In this document: piece after piece, positions 1 to 8,516 of the stretch
Numbering within the stretch: position 1 is the stretch's first letter
Layout: the number at the start of each line of letters is the position of its first letter
Assembly (NCBI RefSeq): GCF_014083945.1
Contig: NZ_CP046444.1
Location: forward strand, 1,178,001-1,242,000
Length of the DNA: 64,000 nt
Origin: Granulicella sp. 5B5
Lineage (GTDB): Bacteria; Acidobacteriota; Terriglobia; Terriglobales; Acidobacteriaceae
Direction: 5' to 3'
Translations under genes and position numbers: made by a program
Notes under the pieces: model-generated
Database searches by the model: none
What the model was told of the DNA's origin: nothing
The model's input: the letters and a program-made list of their open reading frames with translations, nothing else

Positions 1-276
1 ACTCGCCTGCCTCAACTGGTGATGATCGATCAAATCGGCCTTGTCCATCAGGAACGACGCCACATGGCTCTCCGGCCCCAGCCGCAGCGCCTCCGTCAGC
101 CGCAGCACCTCGTCACCCAGGTTCTTGTGGATCAGGTGCAGCGCGCCCACGCCCACGGCAGCAAAAAACACAAACTTCGTCAGCTTGAACAGTCCCACCA
201 ACAGAAGCCCCTGCGCATGGTCCTCGCGGCTACCCAGCCGCGCGAGTTCATCTTTCACCGTCATCTCGCAACCCAT
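1..276 (-). CDS. DUF2127-like membrane protein, N-terminal part (runs off the window)
   Basis: The first 92 codons are visible on the minus strand, starting at 276 or at the in-frame ATG at 264. The protein begins with a short polar stretch (MTVKDELARLGSREDHAQG) followed by a hydrophobic segment, LLLVGLFKLTKFVFFAAVGV, then an amphipathic stretch with the pattern LHLIHKNLGDEVLRL. This resembles the start of the predicted-membrane-protein family DUF2127, whose function is unknown. A GGCGGAG sequence abuts the first ATG and favours the second as the real start. The C-terminal part lies outside the window, so length and topology cannot be judged. Confidence 0.65.
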   Translation of the reverse strand, partial: MGCEMTVKDELARLGSREDHAQGLLLVGLFKLTKFVFFAAVGVGALHLIHKNLGDEVLRLTEALRLGPESHVASFLMDKADLIDHHQLRQAS

Positions 277-560
277 CTCCGCCGGCAATATATGTGGATA
301 GCTCAAGTCCCTCAATCCCCTGCAACCGATTCAAGAGACCTCTCTCCGCTTTGTCAACGTTACCAGCGCCTGCAGGTTCCCAACGTACTACCTCACCCCA
401 TCGTCAGGTCTTCCATAAGACGCCAACCCCTCACAGAACGTTATTCCCCACCCTCAACCTCATTCCAGCACCAGCTTCACCATCGCAAAAACAAGAGGAC
501 GACCCTTCACGTGGCCGCCGCTTCTTCTACTCCCTATTCCCTACTCCCTATTCCCTGCAC
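277..560. other. Intergenic stretch with a CCCTATTCCCT repeat
   Basis: No gene is seen. The right end (529-558) is a copy of the short pyrimidine repeat TACTCCCTATTCCCT that recurs beside eight genes in this window. It directly follows the dxs stop codon on the minus strand. Confidence 0.5.
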
Positions 561-2430
561 TTAAACTCCCACCGCCCTCTTCAGATGCGGTCTTACTCTC
601 TCCAACGCAGCCTCCGCCGTCACGCCATACTTCGCGCGCAGCGCCTCCGGCTTGCCATGCTCGATGAACTGGTCCGGCCATCCCACCCGCACGACTGGTA
701 TCTCCATCTCCGCCGTGCTCAGGCACTCCAGCACCACAGACCCAAACCCGCCCGCGAGCACATGGTCCTCCATCGTCACCACCACACCGCACCGCCGCGC
801 ATACCGCGTCACGCACTCCTCATCCAGAGGCTTCGCAAAGCGCGCATTCACCAGCGCAACACTCTGCCCTTCTGCTGCGAGCAGCTTCGCCAGCCGCTGC
901 CCTTCGGCCACCATATTGCCCAGCGCAAAGATCGCGACATCGCTGCCGTCCTGCAGCACCTCAGCACGGCCAATTTCCAGCGCCACCGGCTGCGCCTTCA
1001 GCGCCACGCCCGGCCCCGTCCCACGCGGATACCGTATCGCGCTCGGCCCTCATGCTGCAGCGCCGTGTACATCATGTCCTGCAGCTCATCCTCATCCTTC
1101 GGGCTCATGTGGATCAGGTTCGGAACCCCACGCAGATAGCTGATATCGAACAGCCCATGATGCGTCGGCCCATCATCGCCGCTCAGCCCGCCGCGGTCCA
1201 TGCAGAACACTACCGGCAGCTCCTGCAGCGCCACATCATGCACAATCTGGTCAAACGCCCGCTGCAAAAACGTCGAGTAGATCGCGCAGAACGGCCTGTA
1301 TCCCTTCGTCGCCATCCCGGCAGCAAACAACACGGCATGTTCTTCCGCGATGCCCACATCGAAGTACCGCGTCGGATGGTGCGGCCGGAACAGATCGAGC
1401 GCCGTCCCATTCGGCATCGCCGCCGTAATCGCAACCACCTTGTCGTTCGTATCCGCGAGCTTCGTCAAGCTCTCCGCAAAAATCTCCGAGTACGTCTTCT
1501 GCGCCGCCGGTTTCGTAGCTCCCGTCTCCGGATCGAACGCGCCCAGCCCATGAAACTTCTTCTGCTGCTCCATCGCCGGCTGAAAGCCGCGACCCTTCTG
1601 TGTCAACGCATGTAGCACCACGGGCTTGTTCACGTTCTTCAAAAACTTGAACGTCTCAATCAGAGCCGGCAGGTTATGCCCATCCACCGGCCCGTAGTAC
1701 TCCAGCCCAAACTCCTCGAAGATCATGCCACGGCCCACAATGCCCTTGGCCGCCTCTTCCGCCTTCTTCGCGATATGCAGCGCCGCCTTGCCGCCGAACT
1801 TTTCCAGCAGCCCCGTCGCGCGGTCATGCAGATTCACATACGTCGGGTTGGTCGCAATCTTGTGGAAGTACTCCGCAATCGCCCCACATTCTTGTCGATC
1901 GACCACTCATTGTCGTTCAGGATCACCAGCATCTGCTTTGTCTGCGCGATGTTGTTCAGCGCCTCAAAACTGATCCCGTTCGTAAATGCCGCATCGCCGC
2001 ACAAGGCAACGATCTTCTCGTTGCCGTCGCTCATATCGCGGGCGACAGCCATGCCCAGCGCCGCACTCAGCGCCGTCCCCGCATGACCGGCCCCAAAGCT
2101 GTCATGCTCACTTTCCGTGCGCAGCATAAAGCCATTCAGCCCACCCGGCTGCCGGATCGTCTCAAACCGTTCCTCGCGTCCCGTCAGCAGCTTATGCACA
2201 TAGCACTGGTGGCTCACATCGAACACAAAGCTGTCCTGCGGTGTATCGAACACATAGTGCATCGCGATGGTCAGCTCGACCACGCCGAGGTTCGGCCCAA
2301 TGTGTCCGCCGGTCTTCGCGACGCCCTGAATCAGCCGCTCGCGAATCTCCTCAGCCAGCCGTTCCAGCTCAACCATCCCCAGCTTCTTTATATCCGCCGG
2401 CGATTTAATCCTGCCCAAATACTCGCTCAA
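561..2430 (-). CDS. dxs: 1-deoxy-D-xylulose-5-phosphate synthase, interrupted by two single-base gaps
   Basis: Thiamine-diphosphate enzyme joining pyruvate and glyceraldehyde 3-phosphate, the first step of the MEP isoprenoid route. Three consecutive reading frames together give the whole family from MSEYLGRIKSPADIKKLG to the C-terminal transketolase domain. The ThDP-binding region (GDAAFTNGISFEALNN), the central pyrimidine-binding region (GIAEEHAVLFAAGMA) and the C-terminal domain are all recognisable. The first break is at the C-run 1882-1885: one more base restores NVGAIAEYF. The second is at 1045-1046: one more base restores HEGPSAIRYPRG. Repaired, it would be about 623 residues, normal for Dxs. 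Conservation up to both breaks suggests sequence error; a true pseudogene is the alternative. Confidence 0.9.
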
Positions 2431-2627
2431 AGTAACTCACTCATTCGTTCCAATCCCAGCCTGTCGCATTGCGCCATAACCGCGCGCACAGCGCCATCAA
2501 ACCAGTGTATCAATCACCGTACGCCCGCGTATGCACAGCACTTTCGCGCAATCAAACCGTGATGCGTGCACTCCTTTGACTAAGAAGACGAATTTCATCC
2601 GCCCCTGGATTACCGGCGCGTCACATC

Positions 2628-2693
2628 CAGGTACCCTCACACCTCAGCGTCGGGTCTCATAGAGCCAAAGTGAAAGGAGGGCTTTAGCCCCGG
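2628..2693. repeat. Family-A palindromic repeat, copy 1
   Basis: It ends in GGGCTTTAGCCCCGG (from 2679). The upstream half shares CAGGTACCC and TCGGGTCTCATA, in the same order and spacing, with the copy inside rsmI at 48607-48687, so the two are clearly homologous. Confidence 0.75.
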
Positions 2694-2814
2694 AGCCATC
2701 TACTTCGGCACCACAAACCCCTTCGCCACATCCCCCTGCAGCACACGCATCCGCATGGCCTCCATCCTCTCACGCGCCTCTTTTCTTATTTGTCATTGTC
2801 ATATTTTCTTGTTT

Positions 2815-2836
2815 GTCATTCCCGTAGGGAATCTGC
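2815..2836. repeat. Family-C repeat, copy 1
   Basis: GTCATTCCCG, one variable base, then AGGGAATCTGC. The ATTCCC/GGGAAT arms can form a short hairpin. Other copies lie at 6303 and 30854. Confidence 0.7.
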
Positions 2837-2928
2837 GTTTCGTTCAGACCAGCTCAAATGCTGGGGACGAACACATCCTTGCACCACCCACATTGCCCCC
2901 ACACTCATTTGCGCTTAGGATGTCCCAC

Positions 2929-4041
2929 ATGAAAAACCGGGGCCTTGCACTCACCGCTTTCTTCTTCGCCGCCACGCTTGCCACAGCCACGCTCGTTCCG
3001 GCCGCCCACGCCCAGGCCACCATCCTTCCGCTCTGGCCTCACGCCACGCCCGAGCCGCCACAGACCACCGAACCCGAGATCGACACCACCAAGCCCACCG
3101 ACGCGCTCTTCAACGGCAAGCGCTCCCAGCGGCTCACCAACGTCACCGTTCCGACCATCAGCGTCTACCCGGCGCCTCCCAGCAACAACACCGGCGTCGC
3201 CGCGCTCGTCTTCCCCGGCGGCGGCTACGTCCGTCTCGCCTGGAACGGCGAAGGCACCGACACCTGCGACTGGCTCAACCACATCGGCGTCACCTGCCTC
3301 CTCGTCAAGTACCGCGTCCCCCAGCCCACCGGAGCTGCCGGCCACTACCCCGCCGATCCCTCCGACCTCGAAGACGCGCAGCAGGCCATGCGTCTCGCCC
3401 GCGCCCACGCCGCCGAGTGGCACATCAACGCCGAACGCATCGGCGTCATCGGCTTCTCCGCTGGCGGCAACCTCGCCGTCCTCCTCAGCACGCACCCCGA
3501 CGACGTCCACGTCCTCTCCACTCCCGCCGCACCCGACGTCCCCACCATCAACGGCACACCGCGCCCGGCCAAGCCCGCCTTCGCCATCATCGGCTACCCG
3601 GCCTACCTCGCTGTTCCGCCTGCTGAAACCGAGCTCGATTCCGTCTACACCCCCAACAAGTTCACCCCGCCAACCTTCCTCATCCAGGCTGAAAACGACA
3701 AGAACTACGGCCGCAACGCCCTCGTCTACTACCGCGCCCTCATGGACGCCCACGTCCCCGCCGAGCTCCACTACTTCGCCACCGGCGGCCACGGCTTCGG
3801 CATCGACCCATCGCACACACCCGAGGAGCACTGGACTCATCTCGCCACCTTCTGGATGCACACCACCGGCATCCTCCCCAGCGAACCCCATCACGAGCCC
3901 CACAGCCCCGGCCCCGGCCTTGGCTCTTCACCCTCCAACGGCCAGGCCCAGCCCTGCACCATGGACACACTGCCACCCCAATCCCCCAACCACCCCGCCC
4001 ACCCCAACCCTAACAACACCGACAACCCCTGCCCACAGTAG
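2929..4041 (+). CDS. Secreted alpha/beta hydrolase (acyl or acetyl esterase type)
   Basis: Probable exported serine esterase of 370 residues. The N-terminus (MKNRGLALTAFFFAATL...AHAQ) is a signal peptide ending near AHA-QA. The oxyanion strand is seen as FPGGGYVRLAW, the nucleophile elbow as GFSAGGNLA, a likely acidic residue in QAENDKNYG, and the catalytic His in GGHGFG. This order is typical of the BD-FAE/xylan-esterase-like alpha/beta hydrolases. The last 50 residues are a Pro/His/Asn-rich tail without recognisable domain. Start 2929 is chosen because AGGA lies nine bases upstream and the signal peptide begins there; an in-frame ATG at 2920 is possible. Substrate is unknown; deacetylation of a plant polysaccharide is inference. 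Confidence 0.85.
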   Translation: MKNRGLALTAFFFAATLATATLVPAAHAQATILPLWPHATPEPPQTTEPEIDTTKPTDALFNGKRSQRLTNVTVPTISVYPAPPSNNTGVAALVFPGGGYVRLAWNGEGTDTCDWLNHIGVTCLLVKYRVPQPTGAAGHYPADPSDLEDAQQAMRLARAHAAEWHINAERIGVIGFSAGGNLAVLLSTHPDDVHVLSTPAAPDVPTINGTPRPAKPAFAIIGYPAYLAVPPAETELDSVYTPNKFTPPTFLIQAENDKNYGRNALVYYRALMDAHVPAELHYFATGGHGFGIDPSHTPEEHWTHLATFWMHTTGILPSEPHHEPHSPGPGLGSSPSNGQAQPCTMDTLPPQSPNHPAHPNPNNTDNPCPQ

Positions 4042-4050
4042 TTGCCTGTT

Positions 4051-4106
4051 TTCCTTTGCGTCCTTTGCGGGCCTTTCCTTTGCGCCCTTTGCGTGAACGC
4101 TTTTAC
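4051..4106. repeat. Family-E repeat (CTTTGCG type), copy 1
   Basis: Variants of CCTTTGCG occur four times, ending in GCGTGAACGCTTTTACC. It is followed by GCGATGCGCGAAGCGCGAGC, also seen near 63627. Related copies lie at 25622, 41287 and 51662. Confidence 0.6.
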
Positions 4107-4165
4107 CGCAGCGATGCGCGAAGCGCGAGCGTACCCCTTGACAAGCCAATTACAATAAAAGAAGC

Positions 4166-4196
4166 AAAGACCCCGCCCAGGCGGGGTCTTCTCCTT
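4166..4196. terminator. Rho-independent terminator-like hairpin
   Basis: AAGACCCCGCC, loop CAG, GGCGGGGTCTT, then a T-rich tail (CTCCTTT). It lies downstream of the alpha/beta hydrolase on the plus strand and could also serve the convergent symporter gene. Confidence 0.75.
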
Positions 4197-4250
4197 TAAA
4201 GCTCTTCCTCAACCGAAGCCAGGTAACCACCAAACCGGTTACGAGCCTAA

Positions 4251-4293
4251 CTCCAATCCGCTGCGGATCATAGCCCCAAAACCAGGGAGGGTG
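4251..4293. repeat. Family-F repeat, copy 1
   Basis: Includes CGGATCATAGCCCCAAAACC and a GGGAGGGT end. A second copy is at 43405-43447. Both copies directly follow the stop codon of a minus-strand gene (4294 here, 43467 there). Confidence 0.7.
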
Positions 4294-5592
4294 CTACACC
4301 TCCGCACCCTCCAGCACCACCTCACTCGGAGGCTCAGTCCCAAACGTCCCCTCCCACTTCGCCACCACCGCGCTCGCCAGGCAGTTCCCCACCACGTTCA
4401 CCGTCGTCCGCGCCATATCCATCAGCACATCGACGCCAAGGATCATCGCCACCGGCTCCAGCGGAAGATGGAACGTCGACGCCGTCGCCAGTAGCACCAC
4501 CAGCATCGCCCGCGGAACCCCAGCGATGCCCTTGCTCGTCAGCATCAGTGTCACCATCATCGTCAGCTGCTCGCCAATCGTCAGATGGATGCCCCCGGCC
4601 TGCGCCACAAAAACACTCGCAATCGCCAGGTACAGCGTCGACCCATCGAGATTGAAGCTGTACCCCGCCGGAATCACGAACGCCACAATCCTCCGCGGCA
4701 CACCCAGCGCCTCCATCTGCTCCATCGCACTTGGTAGCGCAGCTTCGCTCGTCGAGGTCGCAAACGCAATCGTCGCCGGCTCCGCCACCGCTTTCAGGAA
4801 CCGCCGTACCGGCACCCGGAACACCAGCATCACCGGCACCAGCACCAGCACACCAAACGCCACCAGCGAGCCATACAGCGTCAGCAACAGCTTGCCCAGG
4901 TTCACCAGCACACCCAGCCCGCTGTGCCCCACGGTATAGGCCATCGCCCCCGCCACTGCCAGCGGCGATAGATACATCACGATGTTCGTGAACTTGAACA
5001 TCACTTCGCTCAGGCTCTCCAGCAGGGTCACGATCGGCGCACGCTTCTCCGCACTCAACAACGACAGCGCAATCCCGAAGAACACCGCAAACACCGCCAC
5101 CTGCAGAATCTGCCCCTCCGCAATGCTCTTCGCAATGTTCTCCGGAAAGATGTGCAGCAGAAACTCGTCCCACCGCGTCGGAGCAACCACGGCACTCTGC
5201 ACCACCGGCGCCCCCGTCAACACAACGCCAACACCGGCTTTGCTCACGTTGATCGCGATCAGCCCAATCGCCAGCGCCAGCGTCGTCACCACCTCGAAGT
5301 ACACCAGCGCCTTCACGCCGATCCTCCCTACGCTCTTCAGGTCGCCATGCCCTGCAATCCCCACCACCAGCGTCGACAGGATCAGCGGAGCAACGATCGT
5401 CTTGATCAGCCGCAGAAAGATGTCCGAAAACACCCGCAGCTCCACCGCCACTCTCGGCGCATCGAGCCCCAGCTCCGCGCCCGCCACCATCGCCACAAAG
5501 ATCCACGGCGTCAGGCTCCGCCGCCGCCATGCAAACGCCGCCAGCGCAAGCACCACCGCGCACCGCACCACTATCCAAAACACATGCGTCAT
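4294..5592 (-). CDS. Dicarboxylate/amino acid:cation symporter (DAACS family)
   Basis: Integral inner-membrane secondary transporter of the GltP/DctA family, about 432 residues. The family hallmarks are in order: FLRLIKTIVAPLILSTLVVGI (helix 2-3 region), the serine-rich re-entrant loop as ATSTSEAALPSAMEQMEALG, FVIPAGYSFNLDGSTLYLA in helix 7, and the helix-8 region with DVLMDMARTTVNVVGN, which carries cation and carboxylate ligands. Glutamate, aspartate or C4-dicarboxylates are plausible substrates, but the sequence alone does not decide. Start at 5592 is favoured because the protein then opens with a hydrophobic helix; no strong Shine-Dalgarno is seen, and a start at 5634 is possible. It runs divergently from the gene at 5653. 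Confidence 0.9.
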   Translation of the reverse strand: MTHVFWIVVRCAVVLALAAFAWRRRSLTPWIFVAMVAGAELGLDAPRVAVELRVFSDIFLRLIKTIVAPLILSTLVVGIAGHGDLKSVGRIGVKALVYFEVVTTLALAIGLIAINVSKAGVGVVLTGAPVVQSAVVAPTRWDEFLLHIFPENIAKSIAEGQILQVAVFAVFFGIALSLLSAEKRAPIVTLLESLSEVMFKFTNIVMYLSPLAVAGAMAYTVGHSGLGVLVNLGKLLLTLYGSLVAFGVLVLVPVMLVFRVPVRRFLKAVAEPATIAFATSTSEAALPSAMEQMEALGVPRRIVAFVIPAGYSFNLDGSTLYLAIASVFVAQAGGIHLTIGEQLTMMVTLMLTSKGIAGVPRAMLVVLLATASTFHLPLEPVAMILGVDVLMDMARTTVNVVGNCLASAVVAKWEGTFGTEPPSEVVLEGAEV

Positions 5593-5652
5593 GCAGCGAA
5601 GGATACCAGCCCACGCCGCTGGATGATCCTGCAACCACGTACAATCTCACCC

Positions 5653-6240
5653 ATGAGTCGCATGGCCAGCAAGCTGCTCCGCTCCCTCCCGCTCGTCGCC
5701 GCAACGCTTTTACTCGCACCGCTCGCCGCAGCCCAGTCCCCCACGCAGCTGTCCGGCATCAACCCGCCGTCCGCGGACCCACTCAGCAAGGGCCCAACGC
5801 TCAGCCCGCTCACCATGCCCACCATCACCCCCGGCGAGCTCGAGCTCATCAAGCTCGAAGGCGAGTTCTCTGACGCCGTCGCCAAAGGCGGCGGCAAGGC
5901 CTTCGCCTCCTGGTTCGCCGACGACGGCATCACCCTCTCCAACGGCAAGCCTCCCGTCCGCGGACGCGACGCGATCGCCGCCGTCGCCACCTGGAACCCC
6001 GTGGACTACCAGCTCACCTGGTACGCCGAAGGCGCCCAGATGGGCCCCAACTCGCTCTCCGGCTTCACCTGGGGACACTACACCTCAACCGCCAAAGACA
6101 AGAACGGCCAGCCCGTCTCTCTCTCCGGCCGCTACATCACCGTCTGGAAGAAAGTGAAAGGCCAGTGGAAGGTCGCCCTCGACGCCAGCGCCGACGACGT
6201 CCCTGCCGCCGGCGACTGCTGCGCCCTGCCCAAGCCCTGA
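5653..6240 (+). CDS. Secreted NTF2-like (DUF4440/SnoaL-type) protein
   Basis: Protein of 195 residues with a signal peptide (LLRSLPLVAATLLLAPLAAA, cleavage near AAAQ). The mature part fits the DUF4440 cone fold: a long helix GELELIKLEGEFSDAVAKGG, then ASWFADDGITLSNGKPPVRG with the usual Asp-Asp-Gly turn, then beta strands ending SGRYITVWKKVKGQWKVALD. Members of this fold act as small-molecule enzymes or binding proteins; no catalytic set can be assigned. The gene is divergent from the symporter with about 60 bases between starts. Two cysteines near the C-terminus (GDCCALP) are unusual but unexplained. Confidence 0.8.
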   Translation: MSRMASKLLRSLPLVAATLLLAPLAAAQSPTQLSGINPPSADPLSKGPTLSPLTMPTITPGELELIKLEGEFSDAVAKGGGKAFASWFADDGITLSNGKPPVRGRDAIAAVATWNPVDYQLTWYAEGAQMGPNSLSGFTWGHYTSTAKDKNGQPVSLSGRYITVWKKVKGQWKVALDASADDVPAAGDCCALPKP

Positions 6241-6241
6241 C

Positions 6242-6281
6242 GTTTGCTCGCAGTTGCATTTGTTTGCTCGCAGTTGCATTT
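6242..6281. repeat. Tandem 20-bp repeat, two copies
   Basis: GTTTGCTCGCAGTTGCATTT is repeated exactly at 6242-6261 and 6262-6281, directly upstream of a family-C repeat. Confidence 0.85.
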
Positions 6282-6302
6282 TTTGTAGTTGCTTTTCTTG
6301 TT

Positions 6303-6324
6303 GTCATTCCCGAAGGGAATCTGC
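6303..6324. repeat. Family-C repeat, copy 2, abutting a start codon
   Basis: GTCATTCCCGAAGGG then AATCTGC ends four bases before the ATG at 6329. Its AAGGG is the only Shine-Dalgarno-like sequence for that gene, so the repeat may supply the ribosome binding site. Confidence 0.7.
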
Positions 6325-6328
6325 TTCT

Positions 6329-6832
6329 ATGCCCGACACCGCTCTCCACCCCGACGTCCGCATCGGCCACGTCCACCTCCGCGTCGCCGACCTCGACCGC
6401 GCCCTCGCCTTCTACCACGGCGTCCTCGGCTTCGAGATCACACAGCGCATGGGCAACTCCGCCGCGTTCCTCTCTGCGGGCGGCTACCACCATCACATCG
6501 GCATCAACACCTGGGAGAGCCTCGGCGGCCAGCCACCGCCGCCCGGCTCCACCGGCCTCTACCACCTCGCCATCCTCTACCCCACCCGCGCCGAGCTCGG
6601 CAACGCGCTCCAGCGTCTTATCCACGCGAAGATCCAGCTCGACGGCGCCGCCGACCACGGTGTCAGCGAAGCTCTCTACCTCCGCGACCCCGATAACAAC
6701 GGCGTCGAGCTCTACTGGGACCGCCCCAGATCCGACTGGCCCCACGAAGCCAGCGGCAGCATCGCCATGTTCACCCGTCCACTTGACCTCCACGCTCTTC
6801 TCGCAGCTGCCAAACAAGCAAACGGCGAATGA
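6329..6832 (+). CDS. Glyoxalase/VOC-fold protein (ring-cleavage dioxygenase type)
   Basis: Protein of 167 residues with the paired beta-alpha-beta-beta-beta modules of the vicinal oxygen chelate superfamily. Module one opens with GHVHLRVADLDRALAFYHGVLGFE. A later strand gives GLYHLAILYPTRAELGNAL, and the C-terminal metal strand is RDPDNNGVELYWDRP. His14 (or His16), His79 and Glu127 are the likely metal ligands, as in extradiol dioxygenases and CatE-like proteins. The substrate cannot be read from the sequence. It is preceded by a tandem repeat and a family-C repeat that touches its start region. Confidence 0.85.
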   Translation: MPDTALHPDVRIGHVHLRVADLDRALAFYHGVLGFEITQRMGNSAAFLSAGGYHHHIGINTWESLGGQPPPPGSTGLYHLAILYPTRAELGNALQRLIHAKIQLDGAADHGVSEALYLRDPDNNGVELYWDRPRSDWPHEASGSIAMFTRPLDLHALLAAAKQANGE

Positions 6833-6932
6833 ACCGCTGAGATCGCCCATCGCAGTAGCAAGCCTCCAGCGACGGTGATACCGTTATCACGCCGAAACTT
6901 GCACGGTCCAACAAACCTGGGAGATCGTTCCA

Positions 6933-8453
6933 ATGCGTCTCGCTGTCCTCGCCGCCGCCCTCTGCTTCGCCGCCGTCCCCACCCTCCACGCTGAACTCCG
7001 CCTCCCCAACGCGCTCTCCGACCACGCCGTCCTGCAGCGCGACCGCCCAATCCACATCTGGGGCTGGGCCACGCCCGGCGCGCACCTCACCGCACACTTC
7101 CACGGCCAAACAGTCCTCGCTGTAGCCAACGACCTCGGCCAGTTCAACCTCTATCTCACCCCCGAGCACGCCGGCGGCCCCTACACCCTCACCCTCTCCG
7201 GCGACGGCCCCGAGAAGACCCTCACCGATCTCCTCGTCGGCGACGTCTGGCTCGCCTCCGGACAAAGCAACATGGAGTTCCCGCTCGCCGGCTTCACCGG
7301 TGCGCCGCTCAAAGACATGGCGCACGAGATCGCCGCCGCCAACAACCCTAAGCTCCGTCTCCTCCGCGTCGACCACAAGACCTCCGACTTCCCCGTCAAC
7401 GATGTCTCCGGCACCTGGAAGCTCTGCACCCCTGAAACTGCCAAGGACTTCTCTGCCGTCGCCTACTTCTTCGGCCGCGCCATCGCCGCTCACGAAGACG
7501 TCCCCATCGGACTCATCGACTCCACCTGGGGCGGCACACCCGCCGACTCCTGGACCAGCCTCGACACCCTCGGCACCGACCCCGCGCTGCTCCCCGCCTT
7601 CGCCAGCCGCGCCCGCTTCGCCAACGAGCAGACCGACCTCGACGCCACCATCGCCGCCGAAAAACAGGCCGACGCCGCAGCCAAAGCTGCCGGCAAACCC
7701 GCGCCCACGCACCCCTGGCACCCGTTTGGAGACTCCTGGTTCCCCGCCAGCCTCTACAACGGCATGATCGCCCCGCTCACGCCGCTCACCATTAGGGGCT
7801 TCCTCTGGTATCAGGGCGAGACTAACTCCGCGCTCGACCGCGCCCCCTACTACGGCAGCCTCTTCAGCGCTCTCATCGGCGACTGGCGCGCCCACTTCGC
7901 CCAGGGCAACCTTCCATTCCTCTACGTCCAGATCTCCAGCTTCAACTCTCCCAGCGAAGACTGGGGCACCGTCCGCGATGCGCAGCGCCGCACCCTGGCC
8001 GTCGCCAACACTGCCATGGCGACCACGCTCGATATCGGCCTCGCCGGCAACGTGCATCCCCCCGACAAGCAGACCGTCGCCGCCCGCCTCGTCCTCGGCG
8101 CACGCGACCTCGCCTACGGCGAACACATCCCCGACAGCGGCCCGCTCTTCCGCCAGGCCACCACCGAGCTCTCCTCCGACGGCAGGATCTCACTCCGCGT
8201 CTGGTTCGATCACGCCGACGGCCTCTCCACGCACGGCTCCCCGCTCAACGGCTTTGAGATCGCCGGTGCCGACCACCACTTCATTCCCGCCGAAGCGAAG
8301 ATCGAAGGCGACACCATCGTCGTCTCCGCGCCCTCCATCAGCAAGCCGGTCTACGTGCGCTACGGCTGGATGGGCGTCGTCACCGGTTGGCTCTACAACG
8401 CCGACGGTCTGCCCGCACCCACCTTCACCTCTGAGCAGAACCTGTTACGCTGA
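6933..8453 (+). CDS. Secreted sialate O-acetylesterase (SGNH-type)
   Basis: Exported esterase of 506 residues removing O-acetyl groups from sialic acids or other sugars. A signal peptide (MRLAVLAAALCFAAVPTLHA) is followed by a beta-sandwich domain and the SGNH esterase domain. The nucleophile serine is in WLASGQSNMEFPL, the glycine/asparagine blocks are in GFLWYQGETNS, and the catalytic His is in GNVHPPDKQTVAARL. Length and block order match sialate O-acetylesterases of Bacteroidetes and Acidobacteria. A LacI regulator follows 63 bases downstream on the same strand and may control it. Acetylated hemicellulose is an alternative substrate. Confidence 0.9.
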   Translation: MRLAVLAAALCFAAVPTLHAELRLPNALSDHAVLQRDRPIHIWGWATPGAHLTAHFHGQTVLAVANDLGQFNLYLTPEHAGGPYTLTLSGDGPEKTLTDLLVGDVWLASGQSNMEFPLAGFTGAPLKDMAHEIAAANNPKLRLLRVDHKTSDFPVNDVSGTWKLCTPETAKDFSAVAYFFGRAIAAHEDVPIGLIDSTWGGTPADSWTSLDTLGTDPALLPAFASRARFANEQTDLDATIAAEKQADAAAKAAGKPAPTHPWHPFGDSWFPASLYNGMIAPLTPLTIRGFLWYQGETNSALDRAPYYGSLFSALIGDWRAHFAQGNLPFLYVQISSFNSPSEDWGTVRDAQRRTLAVANTAMATTLDIGLAGNVHPPDKQTVAARLVLGARDLAYGEHIPDSGPLFRQATTELSSDGRISLRVWFDHADGLSTHGSPLNGFEIAGADHHFIPAEAKIEGDTIVVSAPSISKPVYVRYGWMGVVTGWLYNADGLPAPTFTSEQNLLR

Positions 8454-8516
8454 GGGGTAGCCCTCACAACTGACAACGCAACACGCCCATCTCATGGCGT
8501 TGAAGGAGAACGATTC

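Larger units (their letters stand above)
2431..2928. other. Intergenic region with two repeat elements
   Basis: No gene is seen in this 498-base gap upstream of dxs and of the alpha/beta hydrolase. It carries a family-A palindromic repeat (about 2628-2693) and a family-C repeat (2815-2836). Promoters for both flanking genes must lie here, but I could not place convincing -35/-10 boxes. Confidence 0.5.

Noticed and set aside
2905-3903. Long minus-strand frame opposite the alpha/beta hydrolase
   Set aside because: Gly/Val/Asp-rich low-complexity translation, typical of the antisense of a GC-rich gene; the plus-strand frame has a signal peptide and catalytic motifs.
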